From Solitalea koreensis (lineage in GTDB: Bacteria; Bacteroidota; Bacteroidia; Sphingobacteriales; Sphingobacteriaceae), in contig NZ_FXSZ01000002.1 in assembly GCF_900182575.1 (NCBI RefSeq), positions 124,001 through 188,000 of the forward strand: a DNA stretch of 64,000 bases. The letters are read 5' to 3'. This document shows, piece after piece, positions 28,328 through 37,776 of the stretch (positions are counted from its first letter, which is position 1; each line of letters opens with the position of its first letter). Below the pieces are notes generated by a model. The model did not search any database. It saw nothing but the letters and a program-made list of their open reading frames with translations, and had not been told where the DNA came from. The position numbers and the translations under genes are program-made.

Positions 28328-30478
28328 ATGCAACTAGAAAAATTTCAATACGATAACAAAATTGTAAGGCAGTTTGCCAATGCCACCGTTTTTTGGGGTA
28401 TAATAGGAATGAGCGTAGGTCTTCTGGCAGCCTTACAATTAGTAATTCCTAATTTAAACTTTGGAATTGCCTACACCACCTTTGGTCGAATCAGGCCAAT
28501 CCATACCAATGCAGTCATTTTTGCATTTGTAGGCAATGCTATTTTTATGGGGGTTTATTATTCCTTACAGCGGCTTTGCAAAGCCCGCATGTTTAGCGAT
28601 ACTCTAAGTAAACTACATTTCTGGGGCTGGCAAATAATTATTCTTGCTGCAGCCATAACGCTTTCCATGGGTTATACCACTGGTAAAGAATATGCTGAAC
28701 TGGAATGGCCAATAGATATTGCCATCACACTGATTTGGGTAATATTTGGTATAAATTTTTTCGGCACAATTATTAAACGCCGTGAACGACATATTTATGT
28801 AGCTATATGGTTTTACATTTCTACACTAGTGACGATTGCTGTACTTCATATTGTAAATTCTTTTGAAATTCCGGTAGGGATCCTAAAAAGCTATTCATGG
28901 TATGCAGGGGTACAAGATGCTTTGGTTCAATGGTGGTACGGCCATAATGCAGTAGCATTCTTCCTTACAACGCCTTATTTAGGCTTAATGTATTACTTCC
29001 TGCCTAAGGCAGCTAATCGACCGATATATTCTTACCGGTTATCAATTGTTCACTTCTGGTCATTAATCTTTCTTTATATCTGGGCAGGACCTCATCATCT
29101 ATTGTATACCGCCCTTCCTGATTGGGCTCAGTCTTTGGGAGTTGTATTTTCCGTTATGCTCATCGCACCATCTTGGGGAGGAATGCTTAATGGGTTACTG
29201 ACCCTCCGAGGGGCCTGGGATAAAGTGCGGGAAGAACCTGTTTTGAAATTTATGGTAGTGGCCCTTACCGCTTACGGAATGGCTACATTTGAGGGTCCGT
29301 TACTCTCATTGAAAAATGTAAATACAATCAGCCATTATACCGATTGGACTGTTGCACATGTGCATGTAGGTGCATTAGGCTGGAATGGATTCTTATCTTT
29401 TGGAGTACTTTATTGGTTATGGCCACGCTTATTCCAAACACAACTTTACTCAAAACGGTTAGCTAATATCCATTTCTGGATAGGAACTTTTGGTATTCTA
29501 TTCTACGTTGTACCGCTTTATTTTGCCGGTTTTACCCAAAGCTTAATGTGGAAAGAGTTTACAGAAGAAGGTACATTGAGGTACCCTAATTTTATTGAAA
29601 CTGTCCAGCAAATCATTCCAATGTATGCCCTGCGTTCATTCGGTGGGATCTTATACTTATCTGGAGTAGTTTTAATGACCTATAACCTTGCTATAACTGC
29701 TAAATCAGGAGTATTTCTTGAAAATGAAGATGCTGAAGCTGCGGCTTTAACACCGATACTGCATGAAACCGGAGAAACTTGGCATCGAATGCTTGAACGA
29801 AAACCAGTTAAAATGATGATCATTAGTTTAATTGTTATACTTATTGGTGGTATTATTGAAATGGTTCCCACTTTTCTCATTAAATCAAATATCCCTTCCA
29901 TTTCAAATGTTAAACCGTATTCGCCACTTGAATTACAAGGGCGGGACATTTACCTGCGTGAAGGTTGCTATAACTGCCATTCTCAAATGGTTCGTCCGTT
30001 TCGCGATGAAGTAGTGCGCTATGGAGATTATTCCAAAGCTGGTGAATATGTATATGATCATCCTTTCCAATGGGGCTCAAAACGTACCGGCCCTGACTTA
30101 CAACGTGTAGGAGGAAAATATCCAGATTCATGGCATTATAATCACATGCTTGAACCGGTTTCAATGTCTCCCGGATCTATTATGCCAACATACTCATGGC
30201 TGTTTGATAATCAACTTGATACCAGTACCACCGAGGCTAAAATCCGGGCGATGCAAATCTTGGGAGTTCCCTATCCTGAGGGTTATGATAAAATAGCTAA
30301 TAACGATTTAAGAAAACAAGCAGAGCAAATAACCACTAGCTTAAAAAAAGATGGTATCAAAGACGCAATAAGCGATACGGAGATTATTGCCCTTATTGCC
30401 TATCTGCAGCGCTTAGGTACAGATATTAAAGTTGAAAACAAACAAGTGACAATAACTAAACAAAACACTACGAAATGA
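28328..30478 (+). CDS. ccoNO: Fused cbb3 cytochrome c oxidase subunits I and II (CcoN-CcoO)
   Basis: A 716-residue fusion. The N-terminal ~480 residues are the haem-copper catalytic subunit CcoN with about 12 helices. Ligand-bearing segments include IRPIHTNAVIF, WWYGHNAVAFF, WAGPHHLLYT and WTVAHVHVGALGWNG. From about residue 530 follows CcoO, with one c-type haem site Cys547-Tyr-Asn-Cys-His551 and MPTYSWLF, the likely axial methionine. I use the ATG at 28328 rather than the in-frame TTG at 28319. The fused form is known from Bacteroidota. The stop overlaps the ATG of the small ccoQ-like gene. Confidence 0.95.
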   Translation: MQLEKFQYDNKIVRQFANATVFWGIIGMSVGLLAALQLVIPNLNFGIAYTTFGRIRPIHTNAVIFAFVGNAIFMGVYYSLQRLCKARMFSDTLSKLHFWGWQIIILAAAITLSMGYTTGKEYAELEWPIDIAITLIWVIFGINFFGTIIKRRERHIYVAIWFYISTLVTIAVLHIVNSFEIPVGILKSYSWYAGVQDALVQWWYGHNAVAFFLTTPYLGLMYYFLPKAANRPIYSYRLSIVHFWSLIFLYIWAGPHHLLYTALPDWAQSLGVVFSVMLIAPSWGGMLNGLLTLRGAWDKVREEPVLKFMVVALTAYGMATFEGPLLSLKNVNTISHYTDWTVAHVHVGALGWNGFLSFGVLYWLWPRLFQTQLYSKRLANIHFWIGTFGILFYVVPLYFAGFTQSLMWKEFTEEGTLRYPNFIETVQQIIPMYALRSFGGILYLSGVVLMTYNLAITAKSGVFLENEDAEAAALTPILHETGETWHRMLERKPVKMMIISLIVILIGGIIEMVPTFLIKSNIPSISNVKPYSPLELQGRDIYLREGCYNCHSQMVRPFRDEVVRYGDYSKAGEYVYDHPFQWGSKRTGPDLQRVGGKYPDSWHYNHMLEPVSMSPGSIMPTYSWLFDNQLDTSTTEAKIRAMQILGVPYPEGYDKIANNDLRKQAEQITTSLKKDGIKDAISDTEIIALIAYLQRLGTDIKVENKQVTITKQNTTK

Positions 30479-30654
30479 ACTTTATAAATTATTTGGAATC
30501 AATTACCGGAATAGGAATATACCCTTTACTATCATTTTTGATTTTCTTTATTTTTTTCATCCTATTAATTGTATATGTATTTAAATCAAATAAAAAACTA
30601 TTGAATGAAATGAGTAATATTCCACTAAATGACAATGATTTATCAAGTAATTAA
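30475..30654 (+). CDS. ccoQ: Small cbb3 oxidase subunit, CcoQ/FixQ-like
   Basis: A 59-residue reading frame whose ATG overlaps the ccoNO stop codon (ATGA), implying coupled translation. It has one strongly hydrophobic helix (residues about 15-37, YPLLSFLIFFIFFILLIVYV), then a charged tail with KSNKKLL. This is the layout of CcoQ, the small stabilising subunit found between CcoO and CcoP. Sequence identity to characterised CcoQ cannot be judged by eye, so the call rests on size, topology and position. It ends 11 bases before ccoP. Confidence 0.8.
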   Translation: MNFINYLESITGIGIYPLLSFLIFFIFFILLIVYVFKSNKKLLNEMSNIPLNDNDLSSN

Positions 30655-30665
30655 TACATCATAAT

Positions 30666-31649
30666 ATGTTTACATCCAATAAAGCATACCCTGTTATAAG
30701 AGAAAAATTAAAATTTATTATTCTCTTCTGCTTTAGCATGCTGTTTGGAGCAAGCTCAATTGCTCAAGTAGCATCAAATGCTAATGAATCATCATCAACA
30801 GACATGATGCAAGTATACACTTACATATTAATGGGGTTTCTGATGGTTGAGTTTTTGATAATTATTGTAATGGTGTTAATGATTCAAAGGTTAATTAAAA
30901 TCGCTTTTAAACCCGAACTAAAAACAATCGCTGAACAAGCAACGGCTGTTGAGCTTACAATAAAGAATAAATTTAAATTATTTTCATTTGAACGTATTAA
31001 CCAAACTGTTCCTATTGAAAGTGAAAATGATTTGTTAATGGATCATGACTATGATGGTATTAAAGAATTGGATAATAAAATGCCTCCTTGGTTTCTTTGG
31101 TTGTTTAGAGTTACTATTGTTTTTGCTGTTGTGTATTTGGGTTATTATCATGTAATGGGTAGTGGAAAGCTACAAATTGCAGAATATAAAGAGGAAGTCG
31201 CCAAGGCCCAAAAACAAATTGAAGAATATCGAAAAAAAGCTGCCAATTTAGTCGATGAAACCAATGTTACGCAAATAACGGATGTTAATCAATTAAAAGA
31301 GGCCCAGGTGATTTTTAAAAGTACCTGTGCCGCTTGTCATGGACAATTGGGAGAAGGTAGCGTAGGCCCTAATCTTACTGATGATTATTGGTTACATGGT
31401 GGAAGCCTAAAGGATATTTTCAAAACTATTAAATACGGAGTTCCTGAAAAAGGAATGAAATCGTGGCAACAGGATTTTTCTCCGTCACAAATTCAGTTGT
31501 TGGCTAGTTACATCAAAACACTCCATAACTCTAACCCTCCGAATGCCAAAGAAAAACAAGGTGATTTATATACAGAGAAAAAAGAAACTCCTGGAGTTGA
31601 TTCAACAAAAACAACTGTTCAGGATTCGACAAATAAAGCAATGAAATAA
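30666..31649 (+). CDS. ccoP: cbb3 cytochrome c oxidase subunit III, mono-haem CcoP
   Basis: A 327-residue membrane-bound cytochrome c. Hydrophobic segments lie at about 15-35, 48-75 and 137-160, and the second and third resemble the CcoP N-domain (MPPWFLWLFRVTIVFAVVYLGYYH). A single c-type haem motif occurs at Cys221-Ala-Ala-Cys-His225, with the downstream KGMKSWQQDFS giving the likely axial methionine. Proteobacterial CcoP has two haem domains; this protein has one, followed by a Lys/Thr-rich tail. It delivers electrons to the catalytic subunit in the periplasm. Confidence 0.9.
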   Translation: MFTSNKAYPVIREKLKFIILFCFSMLFGASSIAQVASNANESSSTDMMQVYTYILMGFLMVEFLIIIVMVLMIQRLIKIAFKPELKTIAEQATAVELTIKNKFKLFSFERINQTVPIESENDLLMDHDYDGIKELDNKMPPWFLWLFRVTIVFAVVYLGYYHVMGSGKLQIAEYKEEVAKAQKQIEEYRKKAANLVDETNVTQITDVNQLKEAQVIFKSTCAACHGQLGEGSVGPNLTDDYWLHGGSLKDIFKTIKYGVPEKGMKSWQQDFSPSQIQLLASYIKTLHNSNPPNAKEKQGDLYTEKKETPGVDSTKTTVQDSTNKAMK

Positions 31650-31661
31650 ATTGAAGGTGTA

Positions 31662-33065
31662 ATGACAGAACATAATCATGACAGGTCTGAAGAATTCAGA
31701 GATCATATAGCCACAGTTGATGAAAAAGGAAAACGTAATTGGATTTATGCGCAACAACCGGTTGGGAAGTACTATAACATTCGAACTATTTTGAGTGTTT
31801 TTTACCTCTTGATATTCTTTCTATTGCCCTTTATTAGGATCAATGGTAAAGCCTTATTTCTATTCAATATCCTTGAACGAAGATTCACGCTGTTCGGTGT
31901 AACTTTCTGGCCACAAGATTTTTTTATTCTAGGAGTGGCTATGCTGACGTTCATTGTATTTATAGTCTTTTTTACACTTGTTTTCGGAAGAGTTTTCTGC
32001 GGATGGGCCTGTCCGCAAACTATTTTCATGGAGATGGTTTTTCGTCGTATTGAATATTGGATTGAAGGCAACCAACATCAGCAAAGAGCATTAAACAATG
32101 GCCCTTTGACAAATACAAAAATAATAAAGAAAAGCTCTAAACACCTCATCTTTTTTACAATTTCTTTCCTGATTGCTAACACTTTTCTAGCCTACATAAT
32201 TGGAATTGAAAATCTTTTTAAGATCATCAAAGAGCCCATTGGAAATCACTTGAGCGGGTTTATTTCCTTAATCATTTTCAGCTTTATTTTTTATGGAGTT
32301 TTTGCTTTTATGCGTGAACAAATTTGTGTTTCTATATGTCCTTACGGACGCTTACAAGGCGTTTTACTGGATAAAGACTCAATTGTGGTGGCTTATGATC
32401 GTATTAGAGGAGAAAAACGAGGGAAATTCAAGAAGAATGAAATACGAACCTTAGGCGATTGCATTGATTGTGATCAGTGTGTGAAGGTTTGTCCTACCGG
32501 AATTGATATTCGTAATGGAACTCAACTCGAATGCGTAAACTGCACAGCCTGTATTGACGCTTGCGATTTTATGATGACAAGTGTGGGCCTTCCCACAGGT
32601 TTAATACGATTAGCATCAGAAAACACTATCGCGAAAAGTGAAAAATACAAATTCACAGGTAAACTCATAGGTTATTCAGCAATACTGACGATTTTGTTAT
32701 GCTTCATGAGTTTTCTCTTTATATCTCGTAAAGATGTACAGTCAACAATAACAAGAGTTGGAGGAATGCTATATCAGGAACAGGCAGATAATAGGGTATC
32801 TAATCTGTATAACATCAAGGTTTACAATAAAACTTCAAGTGAAGTTCCCATAGAAATCAGATTAGAAAATAAGAATGCAGAGGTTAAGCTAATTGGTAAA
32901 GCACTAAATGCAAAAAAGGAGGGTATTACGGAAGGAACATTTTTCATTTACTTGCCTAAAGAAATCATTAAAAATCGTTCAACTAAATTGAACGTTACAC
33001 TTTGGTCGGAGGGTAAAAAACTAGAAACGATTAAAACATCATTTTTAGGTCCTGTATCAAGATAA
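31662..33065 (+). CDS. ccoG: cbb3 oxidase accessory protein CcoG (4Fe-4S, copper-related)
   Basis: A 467-residue polytopic iron-sulfur protein (FixG/RdxA family), thought to reduce copper for the oxidase. Seen are membrane helices near 40-60, 85-110, 165-190 and 200-220, the conserved RVFCGWACPQTIF (about 110), the CVSICPYGRLQG motif, and two 4Fe-4S clusters (CIDCDQCVKVCPTG and CVNCTACIDACD, about 268-308). A last helix (about 335-355) precedes a C-terminal Ig-like periplasmic domain. It starts 12 bases after ccoP, clearly in the same operon. Confidence 0.95.
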   Translation: MTEHNHDRSEEFRDHIATVDEKGKRNWIYAQQPVGKYYNIRTILSVFYLLIFFLLPFIRINGKALFLFNILERRFTLFGVTFWPQDFFILGVAMLTFIVFIVFFTLVFGRVFCGWACPQTIFMEMVFRRIEYWIEGNQHQQRALNNGPLTNTKIIKKSSKHLIFFTISFLIANTFLAYIIGIENLFKIIKEPIGNHLSGFISLIIFSFIFYGVFAFMREQICVSICPYGRLQGVLLDKDSIVVAYDRIRGEKRGKFKKNEIRTLGDCIDCDQCVKVCPTGIDIRNGTQLECVNCTACIDACDFMMTSVGLPTGLIRLASENTIAKSEKYKFTGKLIGYSAILTILLCFMSFLFISRKDVQSTITRVGGMLYQEQADNRVSNLYNIKVYNKTSSEVPIEIRLENKNAEVKLIGKALNAKKEGITEGTFFIYLPKEIIKNRSTKLNVTLWSEGKKLETIKTSFLGPVSR

Positions 33066-33081
33066 TTTAAAAGTTACAAAT

Positions 33082-33525
33082 ATGAAATTTAATTGGGGAG
33101 TCAAAATTACCATTTTGTACATCAGTTTTGTGTTGTTTATGGCTGGATTGGTTTATCTGGCTATGCAACAAAAAATTGAACTGATAGCCCCTGATTATTA
33201 TGTTCAGGAGTTAAAATTTCAGCAAAGAATTGATGCTAACCGAAATGCAAATGCATTAAAACAAGCAATTGATATCACAACTGAAAGAAGATCAATTGTT
33301 CTTTCCTTCCCGAAAGAATTTAATCAGGAAAATACAAAAGGAATAGCATATTTATTTCGTGCTTCTGATGCAAGTAAAGATCTAAAATTGCCCATTCAAA
33401 TAAATACAGAAGGTAAACAGGTAATTGCTTCTCCCAAATTAGTTAAGGGCATGTACAACCTTCAATTAAGCTGGCGTTCAGCAGGTAAAGAATATTTCAT
33501 TACCAAGGATGTCTTTTTAAATTAA
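33082..33525 (+). CDS. ccoH: FixH/CcoH family protein
   Basis: A 147-residue protein with one N-terminal membrane anchor (about 7-28: KITILYISFVLFMAGLVYLA) and a periplasmic beta-rich domain. The FixH opening PDYYVQELKFQQRIDANRNAN is plain. FixH/CcoH is a cbb3 oxidase assembly factor that contacts the oxidase and the copper ATPase. Position 16 bases behind ccoG supports the call. Confidence 0.88.
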   Translation: MKFNWGVKITILYISFVLFMAGLVYLAMQQKIELIAPDYYVQELKFQQRIDANRNANALKQAIDITTERRSIVLSFPKEFNQENTKGIAYLFRASDASKDLKLPIQINTEGKQVIASPKLVKGMYNLQLSWRSAGKEYFITKDVFLN

Positions 33526-33535
33526 ATAAAATAAA

Positions 33536-34234
33536 ATGAGTATTGCTATCCAAGCCATAGTTTTTGGATTTGTTGGTAGTTTCCACTGCATTGGAATGTG
33601 CGGCCCGATTGCACTTGCCCTACCCTTTTCAAATCATGAAGGTTTGGCCAAAGTTGTGGCAATTTTCACGTATAATATTGGTCGTATTATTACCTATGCT
33701 ATCATTGGAGCCTTATTCGGTTTGTTGGGTTTAGGTATCAGATTAGCGGGCTATCAACAGTTGCTTTCTATCAGTTTAGGCATATTCATCATTTTTAGTG
33801 TGTTGGCTCCGTATCTATATCAATCCAACGCTGGTTTATTGAAAAAGCCGATCTCTTTTATCTCAAATAAAATTGGAAATCTATTGAAGCAAAGTAATTA
33901 TGCTTCTTTATTCTGTATTGGACTGTTAAATGGTTTATTGCCTTGCGGTTTTGTTTATTTGGGTATTGTTTGGACAACCTCTTTAGCAAATATTGGTCAG
34001 GGAATATTATTTATGGTGTTTTTCGGACTAGGAACTTTACCCGCCATGCTTGGGGTTTCATTTGCAACAAGTATGATCTCTATACAATGGCGTAACCGGA
34101 TAAAAAGATTGGTACCCTCCTTTATTATTATTTTAGGAATGATTTTAATTATACGAGGATTGAATTTAGGGATTCCGTATTTAAGTCCTGAAATCAATCA
34201 TCAGCAAAATACACCTTCGGCAATATGTCACTAA
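33536..34234 (+). CDS. TauE/SafE-type membrane protein of the cbb3 locus
   Basis: A 232-residue polytopic membrane protein with about six helices. Near the start it has FHCIGMCGPIALALPF (residues about 17-32), and a second Cys-Gly motif at LLNGLLPCGFVYLG (about 133-146). This HCxGMCG variant is found in TauE/SafE-family proteins beside copper ATPases and cbb3 oxidases. A role in copper transfer to the oxidase is a reasonable inference, whereas sulfite export is not supported by the context. It follows fixH by 10 bases and is the last gene of the operon. Confidence 0.83.
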   Translation: MSIAIQAIVFGFVGSFHCIGMCGPIALALPFSNHEGLAKVVAIFTYNIGRIITYAIIGALFGLLGLGIRLAGYQQLLSISLGIFIIFSVLAPYLYQSNAGLLKKPISFISNKIGNLLKQSNYASLFCIGLLNGLLPCGFVYLGIVWTTSLANIGQGILFMVFFGLGTLPAMLGVSFATSMISIQWRNRIKRLVPSFIIILGMILIIRGLNLGIPYLSPEINHQQNTPSAICH

Positions 34235-34315
34235 ATACATGATTAAAAATTATGTTTTAGAAAAACTAAAAGAGTGGCAATTGCATTTAACGGGGCAATG
34301 CATCGCTATCCTTGA

Positions 34316-35020
34316 TTATTGAGCCTTTAATTTATCGTGAAATACTTTTTTGAACTTTTCTAATTTAGGGGCAATTACAAATTGACAATAAGGAGCATCA
34401 CCATTCGAATTAAAATAATTTTGATGATAATCTTCCGCTTTATAAAACTTGGCAAAAGGAGCTATTTCTGTAATAACCGGGTTCTTAAATGCACCGGATG
34501 CATTGAGTTCTTTTTTGTACTTTTCTGATAATTCTTTCTGTTCGGAGTTATGATAAAAAATAACTGAACGATACTGCGTTCCTATATCTGCTCCCTGACG
34601 ATTCATAGTTGTAGGATCATGACTGCTCCAAAATGCTTCCAATAATTCAGGGAAACTAATCACCTTGGGATCATATACGATTTGAGCTACTTCCGCATGC
34701 CCGGTAGTTCCGGTACAAATCTCCTTATAAGTTGGATTTTGAATCGAGCCACCTGAGTAACCCGAAGTAACTGAAATTACTCCTTTTAATTGTTGGAAAA
34801 TAGCCTCAACACACCAAAAACAACCAGCTCCAAAGGTTACTGTATCTGTGATTTTTTCTTTAATCATTATTTCTTTATTACTTTTCAAATTTGGAATTGA
34901 CATTGGAGGTATCTTACTATTCTCATGCTGCGCACAAGCAGATAATATCCCAATAATCATACATATCAATGACAGTTGAATTGATTTAAGAACTCTTTTA
35001 TTTAAAATCGAAATTACCAT
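34316..35020 (-). CDS. msrA: Peptide methionine-S-sulfoxide reductase, exported lipoprotein
   Basis: A 234-residue MsrA that repairs oxidised methionine. The catalytic cysteine is Cys67 in GAGCFWCVEAIF, with the usual GYSGG, HAEVAQIVYDP and GTQYRSVIF motifs behind it. A hydrophobic N-terminus with a lipobox cysteine at residue 29 (GILSAC) suggests that it is exported and lipid-anchored, so it would protect envelope proteins rather than cytosolic ones. It converges on the TauE/SafE gene. The 81-base gap between them shows no clear terminator. Confidence 0.93.
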   Translation of the reverse strand: MVISILNKRVLKSIQLSLICMIIGILSACAQHENSKIPPMSIPNLKSNKEIMIKEKITDTVTFGAGCFWCVEAIFQQLKGVISVTSGYSGGSIQNPTYKEICTGTTGHAEVAQIVYDPKVISFPELLEAFWSSHDPTTMNRQGADIGTQYRSVIFYHNSEQKELSEKYKKELNASGAFKNPVITEIAPFAKFYKAEDYHQNYFNSNGDAPYCQFVIAPKLEKFKKVFHDKLKAQ

Positions 35021-35331
35021 ACTATTTATGTTTTAGGTATCTATTAACCTAACGAAATTAATTGTTCACTGGTTTAGTTTTAATTAAAGAATCGATAGTT
35101 AACGAACTTTCTTATTGACGTTCAATGGTAAAAATCGCCAATTATCTGTAAATTAACTTCTATTCCAAAATCGTAATATTCTGAAGGAATAGTCTTTTTA
35201 ATATGCAATAATTCGATTTAATTTGAGTTGAATATTTAAAGCGTTTTAAACAAAAGGAACTAAAAATGATTTTAGTTAATAAAAATAAACGTTTACTTTG
35301 TACCAAACCATGATTAAACACAAATTTACTG
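35021..35331. other. Divergent intergenic region between msrA and the penicillin-binding protein gene
   Basis: These 311 bases are very AT-rich and should hold both promoters. A TACTTTG box at 35294-35300 is a shortened -7-like match for the plus-strand gene. A weak CTATTCC / GGAATAG pair (35159-35165 with 35183-35189) has a long loop and is probably chance. An antisense open frame at 35160-35357 has no recognisable features. Confidence 0.3.
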
Positions 35332-37668
35332 ATGTTCAATACTATAACTAATAACATTAGGCTTTTTTTAAAAAAAATTAATAGCTTTTTACCTCATAAC
35401 AAATTCCTTAAGGGGCTAATTTATTTACTACTTTTCATAATTGTATTTTTAGGCGCACTTGACCTTAATTTTTTATGGTTATTTGGTTATTCACCAAGTA
35501 TAAAAGAGCTTAAAAATCCTCCACTTGCTACTGCTTCTGAATTATATACGGCCGATAGTGTTTTAATTGGAAGATATTATAAAGAGGACCGTACTCCGGT
35601 TGAATTTAAAGAATTGCCTTCCAATTTAAAAAATGCGCTGATTGATACCGAAGATGCTCGCTTTTATAATCATGGCGGAATTGATATTCGATCGCTCTTT
35701 TCTAGTTTCTTTTCAACCCTGAGTGGCGACCGACGTGGAGCTAGTACAATTACTCAGCAGTTAGCAAAAAATTTATTTAAAACCCGACGCAAAAAATCAT
35801 ACGGCCTTTTAACTCATATTCCGGTACTAAATACAATTATTTATAAGGCAAAAGAGTGGATAACTGCTGTAAAACTTGAATATATTTATTCCAAAGATGA
35901 AATTTTAACTTTATACCTCAATACTGTGAGTTTTGGAAATAACGCATTTGGTGTAAAGGTAGCCTCAAACCGTTACTTCAACAAACAGGTTAATGATTTA
36001 ACTACTGAAGAAGCTGCAGTGCTGGTAGGAATGCTTAAAGCGACTTCCACTTACAATCCTATTTCAAATCCTGATAAATCAAAAGATAGAAGAAATGTGG
36101 TTCTCTCTCAAATGCTTAAACACAAGCATTTGAATAAAAACGAATATAACCGTTTAATTAATCTTCCTATTAAACTAGACCTTAGTTACAGAGAAGATAA
36201 TAAGGAACAAAAAGATTCCTACATACGCGCAGCGGCAGGAAACCTATTGAAAGACTGGGCGAAAGAAAATGATTATGATATTTATGCAGATGGTTTAAAA
36301 ATCTATACCACCATCGACTCCCGTATGCAGCAATACGCAGAGGAAGCAGTTAATGATCGCATGGCTTCCTTGCAACGTCGTTTTTATAGCTACTGGCAAA
36401 AGAAAAATCCATGGACAAATGAAGATGGTGATGAAATCCCTAATTATTTAGAAAACCAGGTTCAAAAACTGCCAATTTACAAACAACTTGTTTTAAAGTT
36501 TAAAGGAAATGCTGATTCAGTCAGTGCTAATTTAAGTAGAAAAAAACACATGAAAGTATTCACTTGGAAAGGCGAACGAGATACAACCTTTTCAACAATG
36601 GATTCTTTAGGTTATTATGAAAAAATACTTCAAACCGGCATGATGACTTACGATCCATTTACCTCAGGTATTAAAGCATGGGTCGGAGGTATTAATTATG
36701 ACTATTTCCAATTTGATCACGTGATCCAATCAAAACGACAGGCCGGGTCAACATTTAAACCTTTTGTTTACCTCACTGCTATTGATAACGGTTGGTCGCC
36801 TTGTGATAAAATTAAAGATCAACCAGTCACTATCAATTATGTAGAAAATGGTGAAAAGAAAACATGGTCTCCTAAGAATTCCGACTGGAATTTCACAGGT
36901 TATGATATGTCATTACGTTGGGCAATGGGTAAATCCTGCAATTCAGTAACCGCCCAATTAACTGAAAAAGTTGGATGGGACAATGTAGTTAAATATGCAC
37001 ACAAATTAGGAATTGAAAGTCCTTTAAAATCAGTCCCATCCGTTGGACTAGGTTCCAATGATGTATCCTTATTTGAAATGGTAGCAGCTTACGGAGTTTT
37101 CTTAAATAAAGGTATTAAAACTAAACCTTTATTAGTTACACGCGTCTATGACAAGGATGGAAATCTGATTAAAGAATTCAAACCAGAAGGTGTTCGGGTA
37201 ATTAGCGAAGAAACGGCATGGTTGATGTTGTATATGTTCCAAGGAGGAATACAGGAACCAGGAGGAACATCTCAAGCCCTGTGGGAATATGATCTTTTTA
37301 AAAAAGGAAATGAAATTGGTGGGAAAACCGGTACAACTTCTAATTATTCTGACGGATGGTACATGGGTATTACCAAAGATTTAATTACTGGAATTTGGGT
37401 GGGTTGCGATGATCGAAATGTACACTTTATGAATAGCCAAACCGGAGAAGGCTCTAAAACGGCTCTTCCTATTTATGGTAAATTTATGGAAAAAGTATAT
37501 TCCGATCCTAAAACAGGCATTACAATGGGGAAATTCCCAAAACCTGATGTTAAAATTACTCGTAATTATTATTGCCCAACATCATTACCGAAAAGAGAAA
37601 CAGTTGCTGATAGTGTAATTTTTGATGAGCCGATAGACGATTCAACCGGGAACAACGTTTCTAATTAA
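35332..37668 (+). CDS. Bifunctional penicillin-binding protein, class A (PBP1a-like)
   Basis: A 778-residue inner-membrane peptidoglycan synthase. One anchor helix (about 27-50) precedes the glycosyltransferase 51 domain, with the catalytic EDARFYNHGGID and the GASTITQQLAKNLF motif (about 139-152). The transpeptidase domain follows, with the SxxK motif in GSTFKPF, SCN (GKSCNSVTAQ) and KTGTTSN. All motifs are present, so it should be active in glycan polymerisation and cross-linking. The C-terminal tail is short and acidic. It has no close partner genes. Confidence 0.93.
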   Translation: MFNTITNNIRLFLKKINSFLPHNKFLKGLIYLLLFIIVFLGALDLNFLWLFGYSPSIKELKNPPLATASELYTADSVLIGRYYKEDRTPVEFKELPSNLKNALIDTEDARFYNHGGIDIRSLFSSFFSTLSGDRRGASTITQQLAKNLFKTRRKKSYGLLTHIPVLNTIIYKAKEWITAVKLEYIYSKDEILTLYLNTVSFGNNAFGVKVASNRYFNKQVNDLTTEEAAVLVGMLKATSTYNPISNPDKSKDRRNVVLSQMLKHKHLNKNEYNRLINLPIKLDLSYREDNKEQKDSYIRAAAGNLLKDWAKENDYDIYADGLKIYTTIDSRMQQYAEEAVNDRMASLQRRFYSYWQKKNPWTNEDGDEIPNYLENQVQKLPIYKQLVLKFKGNADSVSANLSRKKHMKVFTWKGERDTTFSTMDSLGYYEKILQTGMMTYDPFTSGIKAWVGGINYDYFQFDHVIQSKRQAGSTFKPFVYLTAIDNGWSPCDKIKDQPVTINYVENGEKKTWSPKNSDWNFTGYDMSLRWAMGKSCNSVTAQLTEKVGWDNVVKYAHKLGIESPLKSVPSVGLGSNDVSLFEMVAAYGVFLNKGIKTKPLLVTRVYDKDGNLIKEFKPEGVRVISEETAWLMLYMFQGGIQEPGGTSQALWEYDLFKKGNEIGGKTGTTSNYSDGWYMGITKDLITGIWVGCDDRNVHFMNSQTGEGSKTALPIYGKFMEKVYSDPKTGITMGKFPKPDVKITRNYYCPTSLPKRETVADSVIFDEPIDDSTGNNVSN

Positions 37669-37675
37669 GGAAAAT

Positions 37676-37716
37676 AATATGTATATTAAGTTAAAACTTA
37701 ACTTAGTATACATATT
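37676..37716. terminator. Long AT-rich hairpin downstream of the PBP gene
   Basis: A 19-bp stem with one G-T wobble (37676-37694 with 37698-37716) and a 3-base loop. The wider GGAAA / TTTCC sequences at about 37669 and 37723 can extend it past a bulge. It begins 8 bases after the stop codon, fitting a transcription end or an mRNA-stabilising structure, although no long T tract follows directly. Confidence 0.55.
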
Positions 37717-37776
37717 AAATATTTCCTTTCCGACCTAGATCGTAACATAATATTAATAATTATAACTTATACTAGC

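Noticed and set aside
35159..35189. CTATTCC / GGAATAG inverted pair
   Set aside because: Seven-base arms with a 17-base loop in AT-rich DNA are expected by chance, and no gene end lies nearby on either strand.
35160..35357. 65-codon minus-strand frame in the msrA-PBP gap
   Set aside because: No domain, AT-rich, runs into the PBP coding region, and occupies the expected promoter space.
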